A DNA stretch of 64,000 bases from Amycolatopsis nigrescens CSC17Ta-90. GTDB lineage: Bacteria > Actinomycetota > Actinomycetes > Mycobacteriales > Pseudonocardiaceae. The stretch's first letter is position 1; each line of letters starts with the position of its first letter. Positions 9,214-17,686 of this stretch are shown piece by piece. A model generated the notes under the pieces. The model ran no database searches, had not been told where the DNA came from, and was given only the letters and a program-made list of their open reading frames with translations. The stretch lies in contig NZ_ARVW01000001.1 in NCBI RefSeq assembly GCF_000384315.1, forward strand, positions 7,113,001 through 7,177,000, read 5' to 3'. The translations under genes and the position numbers were made by a program.

Positions 9214-10203
9214 ATGCCTGCGGTCCAGATCGCCCGTCGAGGGCCGACAGTGTCGGTGCTGGCCTATGAGGGGATGTCGGCGTTCGAGATGGGGATCGTC
9301 ACCGAGGTGTTCGGGCTGACGCGGCCGGAACTCGACGTGTCCTGGTACCGACTGGCCATCTGCGCGCCCAGTCCCGGCCGGGTGCGGCTGATCGGCAGCG
9401 CGGTGCTGCAGACCGACCATGGGCTCGACGAGTTCGCCGCGGCGGACACGGTGATCGTCCCCGGCGTCCCCGACGTCTCCGGCGAGGTCGACCCGGAGGT
9501 CGTGGCCGCGCTACGGACAGCCGGCCGCCGCGGTGCCCGGGTGGTGTCGATCTGCTCGGGCGCGTTCGCGCTGGCCGCGGCCGGGCTTCTGGACGGGCGC
9601 CGCGCCACCACCCACTGGCAGTACGCCGAGCGGCTGCATCGCCGCTACCCCCTGATCCAGGTCGACCCGGACGTGCTCTACATCGACGATCACAACGTGC
9701 TGACCAGTGCCGGTAGCGCCGCCGGGCTCGACCTGTGCCTGCACCTGGTGCGCAAGGACTTCGGCGCGTCGATCGCCAACGCGGTAGCCCGCCGGTTGGT
9801 CATCCAACCCCACCGTGACGGCGGGCAGGCGCAGTTCATCGAGGCCCCGCTGCCGCCAAGCCCCGAGGACGACCGAGTCGCCGCGAGCATGGCATGGGCT
9901 CTGCAGCGACTCGACCAGCCGATCACGGTGGACATCCTGGCCGGCCACGCGCATATGTCCGCGCGCACCTACCTGCGCCACTTCTCCAAAGCCACCGGGG
10001 ACAGCCCGATCCGGTGGCTGATCGCCCAGCGGATCCAGGCGAGCCTACCGATCCTGGAAGACACCAACACCCCGATCGAGAAGATCGCCACTGCGGTCGG
10101 CTTCGACACCGCCGTGACCTACCGGCACCATTTCAGCCGCGCCATGCGCACCTCGCCATCGGCCTACCGCCGAGCCTTCCACTCACGCGAGCAAAGCGGC
10201 TGA
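9214..10203 (+). CDS. GlxA-family transcriptional regulator (DJ-1/PfpI + AraC HTH)
   Basis: This 329-residue cytoplasmic regulator has an N-terminal DJ-1/PfpI-like amidotransferase fold (about 10-190) with a nucleophile-elbow-like SICSGA (Cys114) and the family motif GLLDGRRATTHW. The C-terminal AraC double helix-turn-helix (about 225-325) has the second helix region IEKIATAVGFDTAVTYRHHF. GlxA-type regulators usually sense small metabolites through the first domain. Divergence from the rhodanese gene suggests that gene as its target. The start ATG at 9214 lies just after the palindromic gap. Confidence 0.9.
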   Translation: MPAVQIARRGPTVSVLAYEGMSAFEMGIVTEVFGLTRPELDVSWYRLAICAPSPGRVRLIGSAVLQTDHGLDEFAAADTVIVPGVPDVSGEVDPEVVAALRTAGRRGARVVSICSGAFALAAAGLLDGRRATTHWQYAERLHRRYPLIQVDPDVLYIDDHNVLTSAGSAAGLDLCLHLVRKDFGASIANAVARRLVIQPHRDGGQAQFIEAPLPPSPEDDRVAASMAWALQRLDQPITVDILAGHAHMSARTYLRHFSKATGDSPIRWLIAQRIQASLPILEDTNTPIEKIATAVGFDTAVTYRHHFSRAMRTSPSAYRRAFHSREQSG

Positions 10204-10313
10204 CGTACCGAGTGGGAGCCGGGCATCCCGGCGTCCTCGTGAACCTCGGAGATCTGGTGCGCGTCGACCCCGCCCTCGGTCACGTCGATCCGGCGCCGGT
10301 AGCACCCTGTGGC

Positions 10314-10346
10314 GGGGACCGGACCACCCCTATCGATCCGGTCCCC
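10314..10346. terminator. Hairpin downstream of the GlxA-type gene
   Basis: Arms GGGGACCGGA (10314-10323) and TCCGGTCCCC (10337-10346) pair perfectly across a 13-nt loop, about 110 nt after the stop. No T-tract follows, as is common in actinobacteria. A terminator role is plausible but not certain. Confidence 0.4.
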
Positions 10347-10501
10347 ACCACGGGTTCCCCTCCCCGCGTCAGCCGGACACCCCTCTCGAATATCGAGTCC
10401 CTTTGCGGGCCGGATATTTCTCCCCGTGGAGTCGGTGGGCTGACAAGTCCGAGCGTGCCAGGTGGCGGCTGAAATGAACCTGAAATGAGCGTCCGGACAT
10501 C

Positions 10502-10666
10502 AGCTACGTACCCATCCCGGAACTCGCGCCCGACCAGGTGTGCCTCGCGACGGCGGCAGCACGCACCTCGCCGCTGGCCGACGACTTCTTCACCGCGGCT
10601 CAGGCGACGGCCGAGATCACGGCAGAATGTGGGAACTATGATTTGGGCGCGGCTGTCGTGGAGTGA
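10502..10666 (+). pseudogene. LysR-family regulator C-terminal remnant
   Basis: A frame without a usable start reads SYVPIPELAPDQVCLA and ends LADDFFTAAQ before a TGA at 10664. This resembles the last 50 residues of a LysR-type effector domain. The N-terminal part and helix-turn-helix are absent, so it is a truncated remnant. The 10204-10501 stretch before it holds only the hairpin at 10314; nothing else coding is seen there. Confidence 0.5.
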
Positions 10667-10733
10667 TCACGCGGCCTGCGGGATGAGCCCGTCGAGGTAT
10701 ATCCGCAGCCGGTGGCTCAGTTTCGTGGCACTT

Positions 10734-10919
10734 CTTCAGGTTCCGGCCAAGGCGCTCGACGAGGTCGGGCACAGCCGTTACCCGTACGGCAGCGATCCCG
10801 AGAAGCGGTTCCTCGACGTCGTGTGGTGAGTCAACCAGGATGTGCTGCACCACGGCGCGGAGATCGCACTGCTGCGGGATCTGTACCGCGCGGGCTACTC
10901 GTCGGCCACGCGCGCGTAG
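10734..10919 (+). pseudogene. DinB-superfamily C-terminal remnant with internal stop
   Basis: The frame reads YPYGSDPEKRFLDVVW, an in-frame TGA at 10827, then VNQDVLHHGAEIALLRDLYRAG. The HHGAEIALLRDLYR segment is typical of the C-terminal helix of DinB/DUF664 proteins. The front half is missing and the stop splits the rest, so it cannot make a normal protein. Its 3' end runs into the end of the opposite-strand GntR gene. Confidence 0.55.
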
Positions 10920-11278
10920 GCCGAACGGACGGCGTCGACCGCGGCCTCCACGTCGACCCCGAGATCGTGGGCGAACGCCGCGAACCGGGTCGCACCCGCC
11001 GTCAGCAACGCCTCAGGGCGATTGCGCTCGGCCGGCTCGGTGACGACGGTTCCCTTCGCGCGCGCCGTCGTCACGAGGTCCACCGCCTCCAGTTCGCGGT
11101 AGACCCGTGCGACCGTGCCGGACGCGAGCCCGAGGTCCCGCGCGAGCTGGCGGATCGGCGGCAGCCGGGTGCCCGCGGCCAACGTGCCGCCCGCGATCAT
11201 GCGCTCGATCTGGTCGTAGATCTGCCGCCACGGCGCGAGTCCGCTGGCGGCGTCGATGGTGACGCGCAGGGCCGTCAT
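10895..11278 (-). CDS. GntR-family regulator, YtrA-like short type
   Basis: This is a 127-residue DNA-binding protein. A winged helix-turn-helix of the GntR family fills residues about 10-75 (PWRQIYDQIERMI, RLPPIRQLARDLGLASGTVARVYRELE), followed by only about 45 residues. The missing effector domain marks the YtrA subgroup, whose members are usually encoded with membrane or ABC transporter genes. It is the second gene of an operon with the membrane protein at 11282-11995 (3-nt gap). It probably represses this operon through the repeats at 12010-12056. Confidence 0.85.
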   Translation of the reverse strand: MTALRVTIDAASGLAPWRQIYDQIERMIAGGTLAAGTRLPPIRQLARDLGLASGTVARVYRELEAVDLVTTARAKGTVVTEPAERNRPEALLTAGATRFAAFAHDLGVDVEAAVDAVRSAYARVADE

Positions 11279-11281
11279 CGG

Positions 11282-11995
11282 TCAGCTCGCGGCCGCGGCG
11301 ACGCTGCGATGCGGCCCCACCACCGCGAGCAGGGCGATGAGCCCGAGCACGAACACGCCTGCGGTGGCCGCGCTCATCTCGGCTTGGAACAGTGCCCCGG
11401 GAACGGCGATCGTCAGCCCTGTCGCCACGTGCGCGCTGCGGGCGCGCAACACGAGATCGACGACGGGATCGCCCGCAGCCGGCCGTCGGACCGCGAGCGC
11501 GACGATTCCGGCGGCGATGAGCCCACACCCGGCGACGACGGCGACGGCCTGCCACCGGCCCTCGACGGCGTAGCGCGTCAGCCCGCCGCCCACCGCAAGC
11601 CCGAGCAGCACGAGTGCCCACGCGGGGATGATGTCGCGCACCCTGCGGTGCGTCAGCATCGCTTGCCGCTGCGCGGTTTTCGCCGGCCGCAACGCGACCA
11701 GCTCGCCGAAGAGCCCGCCGAGCAACAGCGTCCACACGATCGTCCAGGGGGTGTCCTCGGTCAGCCCGATCACATCGCCCAATACGGGCAACAGCACGAA
11801 CAGCCACGGGTAGGCGACCCGGCGACGTTTCAGGTAGCGCACCGCCTCCGTGACGTCCTCGTCGGAAGGACGATCGATTCCCCATCGGTTCAGCAGCCGC
11901 CGGCCGTGCTTCTCGCCGGGCCACAGGACGATGAGAATCCCCAGCCCAAAGATCCCCATCACGATCGCGACGCCCAGCACGTTGTCCCATGCCAT
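11282..11995 (-). CDS. Multipass membrane protein (unknown function)
   Basis: This integral membrane protein has 237 residues and about seven hydrophobic segments, among them VLGVAIVMGIFGLGILIVLW near the start and VFVLGLIALLAVVG near the end. No catalytic motif is recognised. An open frame continues upstream, but the ATG at 11995 is preceded by a strong GGGAGG site and gives a clean N-terminus (MAWDNVLG). It is the first gene of an operon with the GntR regulator, an arrangement common for YtrA-type regulators, which suggests a stress- or ligand-regulated membrane function. I do not assign a family. Confidence 0.75.
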   Translation of the reverse strand: MAWDNVLGVAIVMGIFGLGILIVLWPGEKHGRRLLNRWGIDRPSDEDVTEAVRYLKRRRVAYPWLFVLLPVLGDVIGLTEDTPWTIVWTLLLGGLFGELVALRPAKTAQRQAMLTHRRVRDIIPAWALVLLGLAVGGGLTRYAVEGRWQAVAVVAGCGLIAAGIVALAVRRPAAGDPVVDLVLRARSAHVATGLTIAVPGALFQAEMSAATAGVFVLGLIALLAVVGPHRSVAAAAS

Positions 11996-12009
11996 CGGAC
12001 AACCTCCCT

Positions 12010-12056
12010 CTTGTGTCACGTACACGGTACAACTTGTGTCAAGGGCATGACACAAG
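12010..12056. promoter_or_regulatory. GntR operator candidate: three copies of CTTGTGTCA
   Basis: CTTGTGTCA occurs at 12010-12018 and 12033-12041, and its reverse complement TGACACAAG at 12048-12056, the last two forming an inverted repeat with a 6-nt spacer. The cluster lies directly upstream of the membrane protein/GntR operon (start 11995). On the minus strand the repeat also contains a TTGACA hexamer that could be the -35 box. The role as autoregulatory operator is inferred. From 12057 to 12336 nothing coding is seen. Confidence 0.6.
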
Positions 12057-12336
12057 AGCGGCCACATCAGCCACTGCCGTTCTCCGCGTCCGAGTCGCTA
12101 TCGGCAGAGACACCCTCCTGCTGGCCGCACGCGCGGGCCTGCGGCAACATCGGAGTGTCAGCAACATCATCCAGACGGTGTTTATTGGTTGTCTCATTTC
12201 ATGCCGACAACCCCCAAACCGTGATCAACACCAGCCTTAAGTTCCTGGCATTGGGAATCAGAGTCCCTCAGTGTTCCCCTCACGGACTGCACACTTGCCC
12301 CGCCGCCGGTCTTTCTTCGACCTGGGCAACCGCGCC

Positions 12337-12945
12337 TCAGGCGCGCTCGGCCCGCCGCTTCGTCAGCAAGGTCCACCCGATGAGCCCGGCGAAGGCGACG
12401 ATCATCAGCACCTGAGACCAGGAAGCCGCCGTGTTGAACGGCAGGGTGTACACGCCCACGATGCGGAGCACAGAGTCGGCGATCAGCCCGACGCCCCACA
12501 CCAGCGAGATCTGGTACCAGCGGCGGCGCAGGGTCGCATTGTGCGCCGTGGCCTCGAATTCGCGCTGTTGATCGCCGCCAGCCGACTGCGCGAAGCGTCG
12601 TGCCGCGTAGTACACGAGAGGACGGCGCAGGGCACAGCTGCCGACTAGGGCCACGCCTGCACAGAAGGTGGTCACCGATTCCTTCGCCAGCAACAGACGC
12701 GGGTCTCCGGTGAGGAAGCTCAACCCGAGGCCCAGGCCGAAGAGCAGCACGAGGAACGCCGAAAACAGGTCGACCCGGCGTTGCGCCACCGCGACCCAGA
12801 CGGTCCGCAGTCCCGCGACGACCGTGCCGGCCAGCAGCGACACGTAGGCGCTCGCGCCGAGCAGGTTGGCCGCGTAGTAGGCGACGACGGGCAGGCCGAC
12901 GTCCAGGAACATCGTGAAGATCATCTTGCGGGCGACCGTGGTCAT
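12337..12945 (-). CDS. VC0807-like multipass membrane protein
   Basis: This 202-residue membrane protein has about six hydrophobic helices (MIFTMFLDVGLPVVAYYAA at the start, VLMIVAFAGLIGWTLLTKR at the end). The overall pattern, with ARRFAQ and a long C-terminal half, resembles the VC0807/intracellular septation A-like family, whose function is unknown. The frame is open far upstream, but ATG 12945 with GGGGAG just before it is the best start. It is divergent from the DUF1453-histidine kinase-regulator operon across a large hairpin and may belong to its regulon. Confidence 0.7.
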   Translation of the reverse strand: MTTVARKMIFTMFLDVGLPVVAYYAANLLGASAYVSLLAGTVVAGLRTVWVAVAQRRVDLFSAFLVLLFGLGLGLSFLTGDPRLLLAKESVTTFCAGVALVGSCALRRPLVYYAARRFAQSAGGDQQREFEATAHNATLRRRWYQISLVWGVGLIADSVLRIVGVYTLPFNTAASWSQVLMIVAFAGLIGWTLLTKRRAERA

Positions 12946-13029
12946 GCCGTACTCCCCGATTTTGGCTTGGCTGCTGGGATTCGCGGGAAACACTACGGCC
13001 GCCGCCGCGCGCCGTCTTGCCTCTCCAGC

Positions 13030-13088
13030 GGTATCCCGGGTGGAGAAATCCAGGCTCCGGATGGAGGGATTTCTCCACCCGGGATACC
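13030..13088. repeat. 22-bp perfect inverted repeat between divergent genes
   Basis: Arms at 13030-13051 and 13067-13088 are perfect reverse complements and flank a 15-nt spacer. Each arm starts with GGTATCCCGGG and ends in TGGAGAAATCC on its own strand. The element sits in the 222-bp gap between the divergent starts at 12945 and 13168, so it may be a large operator for the response regulator at 14924 or a transcript hairpin. The sequence does not decide between these. Confidence 0.7.
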
Positions 13089-13167
13089 CCGCGCACCGCA
13101 CGACTCCGGGGCCGTTCCGCCGTAGTTTTCTCGGCATCGGAACGAAGTCGAAAGGCAGGAACAAACC

Positions 13168-13776
13168 ATGAGCGGACCCGTGGAAGTCGTCCTGATCGTG
13201 GCGGCGGTCGCCTACCTGATGGTGCGGCGGATAATCGGCGAACCCGCGCAGGCCAAGCAGATGCTCATCCTGCCCGCGGTGCTGTCGGTCGTCGGCCTCA
13301 CCACGCTGTCCGGCGAGGTGAAGACCCCGGCTTCGATGGCCTTCCTCGTCGGGACCGCGGCGATCAGCGTCGTCCTCGGCATCCTCCGCGGGGCGAGCGT
13401 GCGGATCTCCCGGCGCGACGGCAACGCCTTCGTCCGCTACACCGCGGTCACCGTCGGGCTGTGGGTGGCGAACATCGTGGTCAAGATCGGGGTGAACGTC
13501 GCGCTCGACGCCTTCGACCCGAAGGACTCCGGCGGTGTCGCCAACAGCCTGCTGCTCACCCTCGGCATCGGCATCCTCGCCGAAGGGCTGGTCGTGCTCT
13601 ACCGCGCGCTGCGCGCCGGACACCAGGTGATGTGGACCCAGGGCAGCGACGGCCAGCCCGGCCAGACCTCGCCGCTGCTGGACAACATCCAGCGCAACCT
13701 CGGCGGCCGCCCGGCCGAGTGGAACACTCAGTCCGATCGCGACAGCCGCCCGGTGAGGAGGAACCTGGCCCCATGA
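13168..13776 (+). CDS. DUF1453-like membrane protein
   Basis: This membrane protein has 202 residues and about five hydrophobic segments: residues 5-20, 32-47, 57-72, 95-115 and 128-147. The RISRRDGNAFVRYT segment between helices resembles the DUF1453/CcdC-like group seen next to actinobacterial two-component genes. The C-terminal 55 residues are hydrophilic and probably cytoplasmic. It starts the operon; its stop overlaps the start of the kinase gene (ATGA, 13773-13776). A role as sensor accessory is inferred from context only. Confidence 0.7.
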   Translation: MSGPVEVVLIVAAVAYLMVRRIIGEPAQAKQMLILPAVLSVVGLTTLSGEVKTPASMAFLVGTAAISVVLGILRGASVRISRRDGNAFVRYTAVTVGLWVANIVVKIGVNVALDAFDPKDSGGVANSLLLTLGIGILAEGLVVLYRALRAGHQVMWTQGSDGQPGQTSPLLDNIQRNLGGRPAEWNTQSDRDSRPVRRNLAP

Positions 13777-14927
13777 GCACGCCGGACCAGTGGACGCTGG
13801 CCCGTCTCGGGCAGCACCGGGACGAACTGATCCAGCCCGCCCTCGTCCTCACCCCCATCGCCTGCACCGCTTTTCAGTGGCCGGACGCGCAGATCGCGTA
13901 CCGGCCATTGGCCTTGCCGCTGTTCGTGCTCACCTCGATCGCCGCGCTCGCCTCGCTGCTGCCCTGGTCCCGGCTGGCCGGGAACCGGCAGATCACCGTG
14001 ATGAGCGCGTACATGCTGTTCAGCGCGCTGCTCATGCCGCTGGCGCACGGAACGTTCGCGGCGATGTTCCCGTTCGTCGCCGCGTCCGCCTCGGGGATCA
14101 AGCTGGCGTCCCGCCGGGCCGCGGTGACGATCGCGGCCTCCGGAGCAGTCGTCGCAGCCAGCGCGACCTGGGTGGTCGGGCAGTTGTCGCCGGACTTCCT
14201 GGAGCGGCCGGTGTGGGTGACGCTGACGGTGGCCCTGCCGGTCGCGTTCGGCATCTCGCACCGCGACCGCCTCGACGCCGTCCGCAACGCGCACCTCGCC
14301 GCCGAATCGGCCCAACGCGCCCGCGAGTCCGAGGCCCGCGAGGCCGCGCTCATGGAGCGGGGCCGGATCGCGCGCGAGATTCACGACGTGCTCGGTCATT
14401 CGCTGTCGGGGATCGCGCTGCAATTGGACATGGCCGACGCATTGCGCGACAGCGGTCGCGACGACGAGGCAGCCGCCGCCGTCCGCAAGGCGCGCGCCAT
14501 CGCGGTCGACTCGATCAGCGAGACCCGGCGTGCGGTGCACGCGCTGCGCGAGGACACCCTGCCGTTGCCCGAGACGGTGCGCCAGCTCGCCGAGCACGCG
14601 TCCGCTGGCTTCGTGCTCGAAGGCGAGGCCGGAGCGGTCGGCCCGGAGACCACGCACACCATGGTCAGAGCTGTGCAGGAGGCGATGACCAACGCGGCCA
14701 AGTACGCGCCGGGCGCGACGTGCGACCTCCGGCTGGCCTTCGCCGCCGATCAGGTCAGGCTGACCGTGCACAACGGGCCCGCGACCGAGCCCCGCCGCGC
14801 CGAGCTGGCCGGCGGTTCCGGGGTCGGGCTCGTCGGCATGCGCGAACGGGCCGCCCTGCTCGGCGGCACCCTGCGAGCAGGACCGGCCGGCGACGGCTGG
14901 ACCGTGGAACTGGAGCTGCCTCGATGA
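13773..14927 (+). CDS. Two-component sensor histidine kinase, NarL-system type
   Basis: This is a membrane sensor kinase of 384 residues. About five membrane helices fill residues 20-155. A HisKA_3 dimerisation domain follows with the phosphoacceptor His204 in REIHDVLGHSLSGIALQLD, and a C-terminal HATPase domain has the G-box GSGVGLVGMRERAALLGG. No extracellular sensing domain is present, so the signal is probably membrane-borne. ATG 13773 is preceded by GAGGAGG (13755-13761). The stop overlaps the response-regulator start. The cognate regulator is the next gene. Confidence 0.92.
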   Translation: MSTPDQWTLARLGQHRDELIQPALVLTPIACTAFQWPDAQIAYRPLALPLFVLTSIAALASLLPWSRLAGNRQITVMSAYMLFSALLMPLAHGTFAAMFPFVAASASGIKLASRRAAVTIAASGAVVAASATWVVGQLSPDFLERPVWVTLTVALPVAFGISHRDRLDAVRNAHLAAESAQRARESEAREAALMERGRIAREIHDVLGHSLSGIALQLDMADALRDSGRDDEAAAAVRKARAIAVDSISETRRAVHALREDTLPLPETVRQLAEHASAGFVLEGEAGAVGPETTHTMVRAVQEAMTNAAKYAPGATCDLRLAFAADQVRLTVHNGPATEPRRAELAGGSGVGLVGMRERAALLGGTLRAGPAGDGWTVELELPR

Positions 14928-15580
14928 CGGACCGCCCGATCACCCTCGTTGTCGCCGACGACCAGGCGACCGTCCGCGAAGCGCTCGCGGTCATGCTCGA
15001 CCTCGCCGAGGACGTCGACGTCGTGGCGACCGCGACCAACGGCGCCGAAGCAGTCGAGGCCGCGCAGCAGCACCGTCCGGACGTGGTGCTCATGGACCTC
15101 AACATGCCGGTGCTGGACGGGGCCGGCGCGACCGTGCGCATCCGGGAAACCCAGCCGGACACCACGGTTCTCGTGCTCACCACGTTCGACGACGACGAAT
15201 CGATCCTGGCCGCGTTGCAGGCGGGCGCGAGCGGCTACCTGACCAAAGAGGCCGACCGCACCACCATCCTGCACGCCGTGCGCACCGCGGCGCAGGGCCA
15301 GACCGTGCTCTCGCCCGAAGTGCAGCGGCGGCTGCTCGCGCTCGCCGCCAAACCGGCCCCGCCCGCCGAACCAGATCTCGCGCTGACCGCACGCGAACGG
15401 GAAATCCTCGGCCTCATCGGCGACGGCCTGCGCAATCCGGAAATCGCGGCCAAACTGGTCATCAGTGAAGCCACCGTGAAAACGCACATCAACAACCTGT
15501 TCGCCAAAGCCGGTTTCCACTCGCGCGCCGATGCCGTCCGCTACGCGCTCAGCTATCAGAACGGTCAACGCAAGCAATAA
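14924..15580 (+). CDS. Response regulator, NarL/FixJ (LuxR HTH) type
   Basis: This 218-residue transcription factor has a receiver domain with the acidic pair ADD at 11-13, the phosphoacceptor Asp58 in VVLMDLNMP, and lysine in GYLTKEAD. The C-terminal LuxR-type helix-turn-helix (about 150-210) reads LTAREREILGLIGDGL and ISEATVKTHINNLFAK. It is translationally coupled to the kinase gene. Likely targets are its own operon and the divergent membrane gene, perhaps through the inverted repeat at 13030-13088; that link is inferred. From 15581 to 15919 nothing coding is supported. Confidence 0.93.
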   Translation: MTDRPITLVVADDQATVREALAVMLDLAEDVDVVATATNGAEAVEAAQQHRPDVVLMDLNMPVLDGAGATVRIRETQPDTTVLVLTTFDDDESILAALQAGASGYLTKEADRTTILHAVRTAAQGQTVLSPEVQRRLLALAAKPAPPAEPDLALTAREREILGLIGDGLRNPEIAAKLVISEATVKTHINNLFAKAGFHSRADAVRYALSYQNGQRKQ

Positions 15581-15919
15581 CCGAAGCAGGGAACGGGTTC
15601 TTCCCGATGACCGCGATGACGCATCGATGCCGCATCCGCGACGCTGCGACCGGACAGCATGGTTCGCGAGGCACGCCATCCGAGGTGCCGCCCAGGCGCG
15701 AAGGCATACTCGCCATGCTTCGATTCACTGGTACGGATTCCCTTTCCCCGAGAGCGGCGAAGCCGTTCATCGCCTTGATGATCGCCGCCTTGTTCGCGGG
15801 CGCGACAGGCGATGGAGGGAGCGAGAGACCGTGGTCATCCGTCGGAACGTGCCGGGAAGTTGCGGAGGCTGTTCCCGGTGCCGCCGACCAACTGGTAAGG
15901 CGGCACTGGGATCGCGAGA

Positions 15920-16672
15920 CTATCCGCAGAGTTGGCCCCCGCGCTGCCGGTAGAACTCCACGGGGTCGGTGGCTTGGCCGTTGGTCTCGATCTGGAGGTG
16001 AAGGTGCGCTCCGGTGGAGGCTCCTCGGTTGCCGACTGCGGCGATGGGCTGGCCGGCGTGGACGGTTTGTCCTTCGTGGACGAGGTTGTGGTCGTTGTGC
16101 CCGTAGATCGTTACGATCCCGTCGCCGTTGGATGCGTACCCATAGCCCGTAGCCGGATGCGGGCCCTGAGCTGATCACGGTGCCGGTGTTGGCTGCCAGG
16201 ATCGGTGTGCCGATGGGCGCGCCGATGTCGAGTCCTTTGTGGAAGCCGGAGCGCTGAACGGTTTGGGCGGCCACGGTGATGGACATGTTCTGCCAGTTCG
16301 GCACCGCCAGGAGGTGGCGGTAGAACTGCTCGCTGCTGTAGGTGGGGTCCATGATCTGCTCGACGGTTCTCCAGCCCATCGAGGGCCGCTGCTGGAACAG
16401 GCCCACGCTGTCGCGATCGCCGTGGCGACCGCGATGACCCAGCCCTGCTCCGGCATGTTCATCCGCTTGCCGACGGCGACGATCATCGCCGCGTTGCCCA
16501 TCTCCTGCGGGCCATACCCCGGCGCCGAGGTCGCGCTCGACCCGGTGGGGGCGCAGTTCACGCCAGCACTGGAACTGCCGAAGACGGCCTGGACCACGGC
16601 GATGGCGGCGCCGCCGATGAGGAGAATGAGCGCGACGACGAACCCGGCGCCGAGCGCGGCGACCCTGCCCAC
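15920..16672 (-). pseudogene. M23-type cell-wall peptidase of an integrative element, broken
   Basis: Parts of one protein are read in different frames. The N-terminal piece (16672 downward) has a membrane anchor and QEMGNAAMIVAVGKRMNMP. A second frame gives GLFQQRPSMGW, YSSEQFYRHLLAVPNWQNM and HKGLDIGAPIGTPI. A third gives YGHNDHNLVHEGQTVHAGQP and the metal-binding GAHLHLQIE, ending EFYRQRGGQLCG. This is the layout of conjugation-associated M23 peptidases, but there are at least two deletions and two frameshifts. It stands beside other broken conjugation genes on the same strand. Confidence 0.75.
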
Positions 16673-16689
16673 GACGGCATCACCTCCAC

Positions 16690-17540
16690 GGATGCGCGGG
16701 ATCGGGCGGCGGCATCGGCGACGGCGGCGCTACCGCCGGGCGTCCCGCGGCAGACGTGACGGCCACCGGCTGCTGCTCACCGCTGCGAGGAGCCGAGGCA
16801 GGCAGGTCCGGCCAGAGGGCGGGCAGGTCGGCCAGCGCGACCCGCCCGGCGCTGGGCTCGTCGACCCGGAGTCAGCGGGGCGTGGCCATGTCGAGCGGGT
16901 CGGTGGTGGCCTCGCCGCTGCTGGTCGCCACCGGCGCGCGCGGGCCGGTCGAGAGCGCGCAGCGCCTCGGTCAACGCCTTACGCGCGTTAACCTCGCGCG
17001 TCGCGGTGGGCAGCCACACCAGCACCGGTGTGGTGATGCCCGTTTCCTGGGCGAGGTGCTCGTAGCGGGCCAGCTTGCCCGCCAGCCGGGACAGCGTCTC
17101 GGTGCCGAAGTCGAACTCGACGAACCACTCGACCTCCCGACCGTGCTCGCGCCAGCGGCCTTAGCCGTCCGGGGCGACGATGTCGCCCCAAAGCCGGCCA
17201 CAACGGGCCGCCGACCACCAGGACGCGAGCACCCCGGTGGCGCCGGGCTGGCGTGCTCGGCGGATCAGGGTGGTGAACGGACCGTTGCAGCCCACGGTGT
17301 GCGCCAGCTGCAACGAGAACGCGCGCCCGATCTCGCGCTCCCGGCTGTAGCCCAGGTCCTTGGGGGCGATGCCGTCTTCGCGGGCGAGAGCGACCGCGCC
17401 GGCGGTGTCGAGGACGTAGTACACCGGGTGCGCGCCGCGGTCGCGGTGCGGCTGGAACCGGTGCACCACCCCCCACTGGTAGAGCAGGCGCAGACGCTGG
17501 TTCGCCGCGCGCCGGCCGGCGAAGGCGGAATTGCATTCAT
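16690..17540 (-). pseudogene. Replication-relaxation family protein, broken
   Basis: The N-terminal part (17540 downward) reads QRLRLLYQWGVVHRFQP and HPVYYVLDTAGAVALARE, typical of the replication-relaxation domain of actinomycete integrative elements. An in-frame TAA at 17161-17163 interrupts it. The frame then continues with VEWFVEFDFGTETLSRLAGK and LVWLPTATREVNARKAL, and a frameshift near 16930 is needed to follow the C-terminal tail (GRVALADLPALWPDLPA). The 5' end is lost where the sequence becomes AT-rich at about 17535. The protein is not expected to be functional. Confidence 0.7.
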
Positions 17541-17686
17541 TCAACGGCATATTTATATGACTACTGCACCTTCTAAAGGTGTGTCTGATACAATGGCATG
17601 GGTTATTTTTGGGTGGGCATTGATCAAGTTGGGTCAATGTCCAAGTCGAGCGAGATTCTGCCGTTATTTCCGATTGGGCATAAACT

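Noticed and set aside
10712..12415. A 567-codon open frame on the plus strand across the GntR/membrane-protein operon
   Set aside because: It lies antisense to two convincing genes and has shadow-type composition (Arg, Gly, His, Pro) with no motifs.
12946..13623. Upstream extension of the VC0807-like gene on the minus strand
   Set aside because: The extension lies antisense to the DUF1453 gene and crosses the inverted repeat. The Shine-Dalgarno at ATG 12945 gives a better start.
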